DNA of 64,000 bases, taken from the NCBI GenBank assembly GCA_029207755.1, contig JARCOQ010000003.1:496001-560000 (forward strand), read 5' to 3'. Position 1 is the first letter of the stretch. Every line of letters starts with the position of its first letter. Positions 43,487 to 52,300 of this stretch are shown piece by piece. A program made the translations under genes and the position numbers. The stretch comes from Chamaea fasciata. Taxonomy: Eukaryota > Chordata > Aves > Passeriformes > Sylviidae. The notes under the pieces were generated by a model. The model saw nothing but the letters and a program-made list of their open reading frames with translations, made no database searches and was not told the origin of the DNA.

Positions 43487-45720
43487 AGACAGCTCGTCCT
43501 TCTACCACCCTGCCCTCACCCCTCCACATACTGACCTCCTGCTCCACTGCCTGCATGAATTTTTAGCCCTTTCAAGCAAGGAATGTGTGAGCTCGGTTTG
43601 TCTTGCCCTAGCTAGGCCTCCCTCTGCCCTTGTCATGCTTTGGGCAGCACGAGTGGACAGGCAGAGCTGGCCCCTGGGGCAAAAACTGTCTGGCCCCAGC
43701 AGCACAGCTGTGACCCCTCTCCTCACTGGTGGCTCTCGAGCTTCCTTCCCTTTGTCTGTGGAACTGCAGCTGTGCTGTCCGATGTCCAGCCACCTTCCAA
43801 GGGCCTGAATCAACTCTTACCACCAGCCACGGCCCTGGGGTTGATGTCAGGGTCAACCCGAACTGTTCCTGCATTGCCTCAAGAGAGCAGGAACCTCTCC
43901 ACCTGCTCCTGCCAGCACTGACAGCTTCCTGGCACTAAAGGGCAGGCCCCAGCTCCAGGCTGAGCCCAGCGTGGGGGCCTGGGCCCAGCTGGACACTGCC
44001 CAGCTCCCACTGTAAAACCCCAACTGGGGAAGTTTTATAAATGGTGAGGCAGACGTGGTTTCTGTGTGTCCTGGCACATGAACTGGGGGGGAGAGGCACG
44101 AGAGGGGAGTGACTGAACCAGCTGCTCTTCCCTGAAGCTGCAGGCCACTGGTGGCTTGTGGCAGCAGCAGGCGGTGGCTGATGGGAGCCACAGCCCTGCC
44201 CAGGGTGGGGAAGGGAAGCTGGGCCCCCCCAGCAGCACTGCCATGGGGTACCTGCCTCCTGCCCAGAGTTGTGCTCTCCTGCAAGAGGACAGAAGGAAAA
44301 TGGTGTTTGTGTCCTGGGCTGTGCTGCCTCAGGTAGGTGGATCCTCTGTAGCTTCCTGCTTCAGGGCTGGAGGGATGCCTGGGACAGCCCTCCTGGGTGG
44401 CTCAGAGGGCTGTGCTCAAGCCCTTTCCCACCCGGGTGAGGTGTCTGATGTGAAGAGGAGCTCCAGTGGCAGCCGTAGTGGGGCCAGCGCAGAGAAAGCT
44501 AGGGCAGCATTCAGCGTGTTTCCTGGGATGTAAAGGCACAGGGGCAGCTGAGATGGTGGTGGCTGCATGCCAGGAACCTGGGTGGCAGAGGGCCCAGGCT
44601 GTGTCCCCTGCCCTGAGGGGTGGCACACAGCCAGGGTCAAGTGCTCCTCCAGCAGCACAAGGCTGCAGAGGTGCCTGGGCTCCTCAGCCTGCAGGAGGTG
44701 GCCAGTGCAAGCACGATGGAGCAGTCTGGAGTGGTGAAAACTCCGTGGCAAGAAAACAGAAGGTGCCACAACTGCCACAGGAGCTCATTCTTCACGCTGG
44801 CAGCACCTGGCTGTGAGAGGTGACGGCATCGCTGGCTGCAGGGAAACAGGGTGTGCTGTGACAGCACATCTGCCTGAGGGGGAGCAGCCCCAGCCTGGGC
44901 TCATCCTGTGTGACCCCGGGCACCTGCAGGGACTGAGGTGAACATCTGCCCTGTGCTGTCCAGCAGCTCTAACTCCCTTCCTCTATCAGCTGCCTCAGCC
45001 ACAGGCACTCTGTCAAGCTGTGATATAAATGGCGGAGGTTTTTTTGCTGTGCACTGAAGCACCAAGCTTACTCTCCTTGCAGGGTGCCAGGCACTAGGAA
45101 ATGTCCCCCTGAGGACCCTGAGTCCTACGCTGGGTTGCGTGGTGCTGAGCACAGAGACTTCTCAGTTCTGTCCATGAATGGCTGTCACTGGGAGGAATCA
45201 CAATCTCTGGGGCACGGAGTGGAGACAACAGGCCCCAGAAGGGCTCAGCACCCCACGCCAGCTGCCTGTAGGAGAGCAAACCTTTGTGGGGGAGAAGTCT
45301 TCTCTGGGGAGAAAAGAAGAGGCTCATCAGGGAGAGGGGTCTCTGACACCCCACTCCTGTTCCAGAGTTCTCTCAGGTTCAGGGGTGCTGTGGCTCTACC
45401 CTGCCTCTGCCAGGAACCTACTGCAGGCCTGGGCATGGAACACTGCTCACCACCTTGGTCCAGGTGTCTCCAGTGTATTTTCTTGGTTTATCAGCTCCTT
45501 CTCCCAACACCCAGCTCAGTCATCCCTGATGCTGGAGAGCAGCTCCCAGTCAGGCAGACGAGACACAGGATGTTCTGCCGGGCTGGCAGGAGCTGGGCAG
45601 ATGTGTGTCCCACAGGGAGATCCCTGCTGCCTTTGTCACTGCCCCCTCCTGAGCGGCAGGTTTACTTTAAAGACCCTGGCTTCCTTTTATTACTTCCCCT
45701 CTCAAATTTCAGCAGGCTGC
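43487..45720. other. KLHDC3 3' UTR and intergenic region before the NPAS4-like gene
   Basis: GC-rich sequence with many chance open frames and no protein pattern. The KLHDC3 3' UTR must end here, but no clear AATAAA was seen. The last part before 45.72 kb may hold regulatory DNA for the NPAS4-like gene. Confidence 0.45.
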
Positions 45721-45721
45721 A

Positions 45722-45760
45722 AGGGCTATTTTTAGAAGGCAGGCTACTAAAAATAGCCCT
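45722..45760. promoter_or_regulatory. Palindromic pair of MEF2-type sites upstream of NPAS4L
   Basis: CTATTTTTAG (45726-45735) and CTAAAAATAG (45747-45756) both fit the MEF2 consensus CTA(A/T)4TAG. They sit inside a perfect inverted repeat with 14-bp arms (45722-45735 and 45747-45760) and an 11-bp spacer. The element is about 75 bp upstream of the TATA-like box and 180 bp upstream of the ATG. Confidence 0.6.
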
Positions 45761-45773
45761 GAGCTGTTTGGCG

Positions 45774-45782
45774 TTGCGTCAC
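45774..45782 (+). promoter_or_regulatory. CRE/C-EBP-ATF-like element
   Basis: TTGCGTCAC, which resembles composite C/EBP-ATF and half-CRE sites, lies 15 bp downstream of the MEF2-type palindrome. It is a short motif, so it is only suggestive. Confidence 0.35.
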
Positions 45783-45832
45783 AAGAGGTAACTCTGGCCG
45801 TGAGTGGCTTGGCCTCTGCACCCCGGGAAGGG

Positions 45833-45839
45833 TACAAAA
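45833..45839 (+). promoter_or_regulatory. TATA-like box of the NPAS4-like gene
   Basis: TACAAAA in the context GGGTACAAAAGGAGG is about 100 bp before the ATG at 45937. It would place a start of transcription near 45865, inside a short 5' UTR. The other promoters in this window are CpG islands without TATA. Confidence 0.45.
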
Positions 45840-45936
45840 GGAGGCCAGGAGCAGCAGGGTCAGCAGGTTCAGCCACAGCCGGAGGCGAAGGAGCAGCGGT
45901 TCCCTGCCAGCTCCAGGCCACCCCAGCCCCAGCAGC

Positions 45937-48935
45937 ATGACCATCTTCTGCAGCCACTGCCACCGGCCCCTGCAGGCAGAGATGAGCTGCCTGCCCAGCA
46001 GGGCCAAGCAGGCGCCCGGTGCCCCGAGGCCGTTCAGGTGAGCTCCCTCCCGACTCCTGCCCTCCCTCAGGGCTGGGAAGGCCTCCCAGAACCCCGGGAT
46101 AGCTGGTGTAGGGTCTGGTGGCCCTGGCAAGGAGCTGACGCCAGCCTGGGACAGCGGGACCGCCAGCCACCGGCTGGGGAGGACGCGCAGAGGTATTTCA
46201 GGTGGTTTAGGAGGAAAGGCACATCGTACTGGGCTGGGGTGCACATTCCGCCGCTGGATGCAGCTTCCATCCTTGTGGGGTTTGGTGGGGCGGTTGTGTC
46301 ACGTGGGCTCTCCACCAAAGCACAGGTCATTGTCCAACCTGGTGCCAGGTGGAGGCACCAGCCCTATCAGCAGTGTGTGCCCCTGGGTAGGCTTGAGCAC
46401 CTGTGCCCACCAGGTTTGCTCTCCAGAGGCAGCGGCTGGCACAGGTGCTGAGCATCTCCGCTCCACATCCCCGAGCTCGCAATTCTTCCCACAATGACAG
46501 GCAGGGAGGGAATGCTGTCCCTTTCCCTCCCTGGACACGTGTCCCACGTGGCTGGCTTTGCAGGTCAACCAAGAGTGCCTCCAAGGCTCGCCGAGACCAG
46601 ATCAACGCGGAGCTGCAGGCGCTGCGCTCCCTGCTGCCCATCTCCGCTCAGGAGAAGGAGCGCCTCTCCTACCTGCACACCATGGCCCTGGTGTGCCTGC
46701 GGCTGCGGGGGGCCCAGCTCTTCCCCCCAGGTACCCCCAGCCTGCTCTGCCCCGCTCTGCCTTGGCTCTGTGTGGGGCACTGCCCCTGCCTCATCCAGGA
46801 CAGCACCTCACCCTCACTCCCCTGCAGGCTTGGCTCCTCCCGCGGGACCGGCCCTTGGCACTGAACTGCTCTCCCTGCTCCCGGGGTTTCTGCTTGTGCT
46901 CTCAGCAGACAGCAAGCTGGTCTACATCTCAGAGAACGTGGCTCAGGTCCTGGGCCTCTCCGTGGTAAGGCATTTGCCGTCACCATCCCCATACCCGTCC
47001 TGGTGCCCCTATTGCAGGCACAGCACGCTGCCCCAGCAGACGCTGGGCTGTAGCTCCAGCAGGCTGTGCACCCACAGTGCCAGCAGGGCCCACTGAGACA
47101 GGCACAGCCTGAGGGCAGCCCCCTCTCTGTCAGGTGGAGCTGCTCGCCCAGGGGGACACGCTCTTTGACATCCTGGATGGGCAAGTGGGAGAGGATGTGC
47201 ACAAGAAACTCCTCCTTGCCCGGGAGGAGCCTGGCAGGGGTAAGGGAGGCCTCGGCTGGCATCTCATGGATCTCGCCACCCTGCTCTGGCCCTTGGCTGT
47301 GATTAGAGAGCCAGGGCCAGCCCTGCTGGGAGTAGGGAGCTCCTGACCCCCTCTGTGTTCCCTGCAGAAGTCACTTTTGTCAGCGAGATGCGCACGTCCA
47401 AGGCCTTCCGGCTGCGGCACGGGGGCAATCGGGTGGTGGCGGTGTGCGGGCGCTTTGCGGCGCTGCGCTGGCCACCCTCCCCCTGCACCACAGCCTTCCT
47501 GGCCCTCTGCACTCCTGTCGGGCAGTCGCCCACAGATGGCGAAGCCTCTTCCCAGGATGACGTATTCCAGAGCATGCATCTCCTGGACATGACGATTATT
47601 GATGTCACGGAGAGGTGAGGGAGCCCTGCCTGCACCACAGCCCCAGCTGTTCATCTCGGGCGGCAAGAATCATTTCCCTTCACCAAACCCGTGTATGGGA
47701 TGCAGGCTCGAACACTGCACGAGCACTGAGACTCACAAACACCTCCCACACCTCTTCCCTCATTTACAACTTATCTCTGTACCTCTGTTGTTTCGCTCTC
47801 CATCACGCAGCAGCTGCTCCTTGCTGGCACGGTGCAGGCTGCGTACAGCACTCAGTTCTGTCGCTCCCCTTGTCTTCCCCAGTGTCACCTACCACCTAGG
47901 CTACCACAGGGAGGAGCTGGTCGGTCAGTCGTGGTACAGCCTCCTGCACCCCGAGGATGCTGACCTGGCAGCTGCCCAGCACAGGGCCGTGGGTGAGTGT
48001 CAGGCCCGGGAATGCGTGTGCTATCCCCTGGCTCCATGGTCTGGTTATGCCTGAAACGTGGCCGTCCAGGACAACGGCGGCAAAGCCAATTCAGCTCTCT
48101 CTGTTGTCACTCTTCTCCAAAAAGGACGAGGCAGGGGAGTGGTTACACACCCCATAAGTAGCTCCCAAGCTGGGGGTGGGCATCCTGCTTTGCCACGGTG
48201 TACAGAAGAGGGACAAACCCAGGCTAGTGGCCGGCGGCAGAGCTCCTCGGGGCAGCCTGGGGCCGTGCCCTGCTGCCGGCTCACGCTGTCCCTTCCCTCG
48301 CCCGCAGCGCTGGGGGCCGGGGCCGGGCCTGCAGCGGAGACCGCCGTGCTGCGAGTGCTGCGCCGGGACCGCGCCTGGAGCTGGCTGCGCGTGTGGGCGC
48401 GGCGGGACGGCGGCTGCATCACCTGCACCTGCCGCTGCCTCAGGTGAGCGGGGTCCGGGGTGGGGCGGCGGCTGCATCACCTGCACCCGCCGCTGCCTCA
48501 GGTGAGCGGGGTCCGGGGTGGGGCGGCGGCTGCATCACCTGCACCCGCCGCTGCCTCAGGTGAGCGGGGTCCCGGGGGCTGCATCACCCGCGGCCGCCGC
48601 TCGCCCAGGGCCGTCCCTTACGCCGTGCCCGCCGCAGGGAGGAGGAGGCGGCCCACCTGCGCGCCCGGCAGCCCCGCGCCGCCGCGCCGCCCGCGGGCCG
48701 GGAGCTGGGCCGGCTGGCCGAGCAGCTCCGCGCCCTGGCCGACAGCCTCTCGCCGCCCGCCGCCGCGCCCCGCCGCCGGCCCCGCGCCCAGGACGCCCGG
48801 GACGATGTCTCGGCCTGCCTCGGGAACTCTCTGCTGCACCCCCACCAGTTCCTCCGGCTTCCTTTCGAACAGAAGATGATAGAATGCAGCGTTCCGAGTG
48901 TGCTCTCACGGGTGTCGAGTCTCCAGGGATGCTGA
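45937..48935 (+). CDS. NPAS4L: NPAS4-like bHLH-PAS transcription factor (cloche type), 8 exons
   Basis: A class-I bHLH-PAS factor. NPAS4L is the cloche gene of fish, a master regulator of endothelial and blood fate; it is kept in birds and reptiles and not found in therian mammals. Exons: 45937-46037, 46564-46730, 46828-46964, 47134-47239, 47368-47614, 47883-47992, 48308-48443, 48638-48935. All are in phase and GT-AG, giving 433 aa. The first 33 residues are an extension with cysteines (CSHCH). They are followed by a bHLH at about 35-85 ([17 protein letters not shown] ... [10 protein letters not shown]), which matches NPAS4 closely. PAS-A is at about 105-210 ([19 protein letters not shown], then [13 protein letters not shown]). 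PAS-B is at about 235-335 ([23 protein letters not shown]). A short tail has [18 protein letters not shown], like the conserved C-terminal helix of NPAS4. The tail is much shorter than in NPAS4 (about 800 aa) and its end is uncertain. The gene sits between KLHDC3 and RRP36, which are neighbours in human. Confidence 0.85.
48411..48608 (+). repeat. 58-bp tandem repeat covering the end of NPAS4L exon 7 and its splice donor
   Basis: CTGCATCACCTGCACC begins at 48414, 48472 and 48530, exactly 58 bp apart. A diverged partial fourth copy starts at 48579. Each of the three full copies contains the exon-7 tail and the donor CCTCAG|GTGAGC. Only the first copy is coding in the chosen model. Donors of copies 2 and 3 are 58 and 116 bp downstream, neither a multiple of three. 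Confidence 0.9.
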
Positions 48936-49240
48936 CATCCCTTGGGCTGTACCCTTCCTACTCCAGGCCACCGTGGGTGACCGCATCTCCTTCCAGCCCG
49001 CTGGTCACCTCTCACAGCTGCAGCTGATCCAGCGGGAGGCCGTGGCAAACCTTCCTTTCAGTCACTTTGTATCAGAAACTTTGTCCGGGCCGCCATAAAT
49101 CCGGCATCGGGACTACTCAGTCCAGCAGCGCAGAGACATCCCGGCCTTGCACTTAAAACACTTACTACTTAGTTGGATACCGCCAGGGCCTTTGTGTACG
49201 CGACCCATTCCTCAGAAAGGAACGATTTTTGTAAAAAAAA

Positions 49241-49279
49241 ATTAAAAATCACAAAACCAAACCCCAGCCGTACAATAAA
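49241..49279 (+). promoter_or_regulatory. Candidate NPAS4L polyadenylation signals
   Basis: ATTAAA at 49241-49246 and AATAAA at 49274-49279 follow the NPAS4L stop by about 310-340 bp. Both lie about 100-180 bp before the RRP36 start codons, so the NPAS4L 3' end would fall within or next to the RRP36 promoter. Confidence 0.5.
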
Positions 49280-49376
49280 CGCCGCTGCCCACGCCCCGCC
49301 TCTTCCGGTTCCGGCGGTGCGGCGCGGGCCGTTCCGGGGCGCGGGGCCGTTCCGGGGCGCGGGCCGGTCCGGGGCC

Positions 49377-52300
49377 ATGGGGCCGGGCCGGGGCCGGGGC
49401 CGGGGCCGGGGACGAGCCGCCGCCATGGAGAGCGAGGAGGAGGCGGCCGCGGAGCAGCCGCTCGGGAGGCTGGAGCCGGCGGAGGAGAGCTCTGACTCCA
49501 GCGACGACGGCGGGAGCGTGGCGGGGGCTGGCGGGAAAGGTGAGGGGCCCGGCGGGGCGGCTCCGGGGCAGCCGGCGGCCTCGGCTCGGGCGCGCTTCCC
49601 GGCCCGGTCGGGGTGTCACGGGCGCGCGTGTGGTGGGAAACCAGCTGGCAAATGGCCCGGTGCCCCCTCGTGTTCCGGCTCCTGCATCCTGCCCTGCCGA
49701 GCAGCCCGGGATCGGCGGCGGGGTTCGGCTGGAGCCGGGTGCGAGGGCGCTGGGACAAACGCGTGTCGGGGCCTCTTCTCCCCGCTCCCTTCCCGGTGCG
49801 TGGAGTCACAGAGCCTTGAGATGGTTCGGGTTGGAAGGGACCTGAAGATCCCCCGGTGCCAGCCGCCCTGCGAGGCTGTGGGCACAGCCTGGGCTGAGGG
49901 TCGGGGGTTCTTGTCCACAGCAGCGAGCACACTTTGGTTTCCTCGCCTCAGAACGGTCCAAGTGGCAACAAAAACCTTGCGAAAAGTCCGGCGAGAGCCC
50001 TTGAAGGGAATCGTGAGGGAGTGGAGCTCGGTGTCACACGTGTGAGGCGTCTCGGGCTGCCTTGTGACGGGGTCTGCAGGCCGTGTCTGTGGGGCCGGGG
50101 GCAGGCACATCTCTAGAGCTGAGCTTTCGGCACAGAGATCCACAGCTGGGCACGGTGCCTCACCGGCTGCTGTAGGCGTTTTGTTTTCCCCTGGTGAGGA
50201 AATGGTGAGCAGAGCTCAGAGACAGGATCACCGACAGGCACTCCTTCCTTCCCGCAGCTGGATGGGAGCGGGAACAGCAGTTCTGCCTTTGCCATCTGTC
50301 AGGGCGCTCCGTGGTCTTGTTTCTGGAGCAGGAGGAGTTATGTTAGAGTCCAGCACTGATTTTGTCTCAGCAGGGAACCACTGGGCAGATATCCGGTATT
50401 TCTTTAGGCCATCTGTTCTTGCATCCCGGGCACTCTGATGTGCTCTGCAGGTTGTGTAGCTCCCTGCAGGTTCTGCTGAGGAAGGCAAAAGGTGTCCATG
50501 TGTCATAGGAGGCTGTGCTTGAGAGCAGGAAATGCCCCTGTTATCAGCAGGTAACAGTAGCTTATCGAGAGGGGTAAAAAGAAGGAAACGACCCACAAAA
50601 TAATGGATGAAGGGGAAAAATGGCAGGAGGGAAAATTAAATGGACTACAGAGACAGCAGAGAACAGGTAAGTTATATTCTAAGGGGGAAAAAGGAATGAG
50701 AAAAAAAAGGGAAATTAGGTCCTCAAGAAGGAATGCAAGGAACAAGGAAAATAAGCTAATCCTGCCTTTTTAACCAGAACCTTTTCACACACGCAGTTGC
50801 CAAGTCTGCTGCCCAGCAGTGAATGCCTGCTGGGACCGCTCACTTCTGCCCCAGAAGAGGCTTCTTTTTTTATAGTGATGTTTTTATCACTGAATGGTTA
50901 ATTTAATCTCCTACAAGTAGGATGTATTTCGTGGATGATACTACCATGTGGAAATCATTTTCCCCATTAGGTTTCAGGTAGTCAGGTTTGGTCTCCTGTA
51001 CCGGCACTGAAATACTTTATCGGTGGAAACTGTGCATGTCTTTCCTTTGTCTGATTTATACCACGTCTCCTTTTGGCATCATTTTATATGGTGTCTTTAT
51101 CTCATTTTCACTGAAGTCTTTGCTATTTAAACAATATTGTTTTGGGATTGCAGCTAAATGGAGTATTGGAGTGCAAGTGATGGTGCTTTGTCTTACCAAG
51201 TGCTGAGAGCACCTTCCACATCATTATTCCTTTCTTTTAACACTTTCTTTGTCCTTCTGACTGTCCTTGTTCAGAGTTCAGATAAGGGGGAGGTGTTTAG
51301 GGGAAGCAGTGCAATGAAATCATGCTGCATTCACATTTCCTTTGTCCCTTGTGCAGCAGACTGGATGGTCACTGTTCCTGCATCCCACCTCAGAGCACTA
51401 ATGAGCGTCATCAGAGCAGAATTCCTGAGCAGTCAGAACAAGGAAAATGAAAACATTTATTGAGGCAGCTCTTGGCTGTGCCCATTGTGTTTTCTGGGTG
51501 ATGAAGTAGTTTCTGAAAGTCTTGGTTCCTGCCAGGATGAGAGTGCTTGGGATGAGTCCATGCCCTGAGCCAGTGTGACTGACCTCACATCGCTTCCTGA
51601 ATTTGGCAAAGCACTCCAAACCTTGCTCATGGGGCAGTGTTTGTGTGGGAAGGGTTTGGGAATGAGGGGGCTACAAGAGCAGCTTGGGGGGCACCTGGCA
51701 TCCAGCCAGGGTATCACAGACAGGCTGTGATTGTCCCTGCCGGGCCACAGTGTGGGGTGGTTTGTATTGCAAAGGCTCAGAAAGCCCATGTGGCTGTCAC
51801 TGCTCAGAGGTGCTGAGCAGGCAAACACCACCTAAGTCAGTTTGCCAAGGCTTTCCCTTCCAGAAGGGGAACAAGTCCCTTCCTGCCCTTCCATGGGACT
51901 CGAATGAGCATATCCAGGTCCTGACTGAGGAAATGCTTTTGGTCATTGGTTCTGGACACCTAGAGGTATAAATCTAGAATATGGAATAGTATGATAATAG
52001 AGATGATAACGTTTTTTGCATTCTGGTTTTAAGAAGTATTAAAGGTTACTGACGTTAAGGGACATTAAAAAAACATTAAAGTGGGACAGTCAGGACCAAG
52101 AGGTGACCCCTCAGAATTCGCAGTGCCCAGTTCAGAGCTCGTACTGCTCTTTGTGCCAGGTAAAGACTTTGTACTGGTCTTGCGTGTGCTGTTGAGTGGA
52201 GAGAGAAGCAAAGACACTCTGCGGAGAGGGAGAGGCTGCTCTGTTCTAGTGATAAAGACTGAAGGGATCAGTTTGGAGAGGAACTGAAGGCTGAAAGATG

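Larger units (their letters stand above)
48230..49800. promoter_or_regulatory. CpG-rich region spanning the NPAS4L 3' exons and the RRP36 promoter
   Basis: Dense CpG from NPAS4L exon 7 through RRP36 exon 1 and into its first intron, with a break near 48850-49260. Around 49302-49308 CTTCCGG is an ETS/GABP-type motif, usual in promoters of ribosome-biogenesis genes. There is no TATA box before RRP36. Confidence 0.6.

Noticed and set aside
48518..49027. 169-codon frame overlapping the last NPAS4L exon
   Set aside because: It is a shifted frame of the repeat and GC-rich exon. The bHLH-PAS exon chain splices into a different frame, and this one has no match.
49173..49376. Open frame upstream of the RRP36 ATG at 49377
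   Set aside because: It begins in the NPAS4L 3' UTR and reads through its polyadenylation signals. It resembles no RRP36 sequence.
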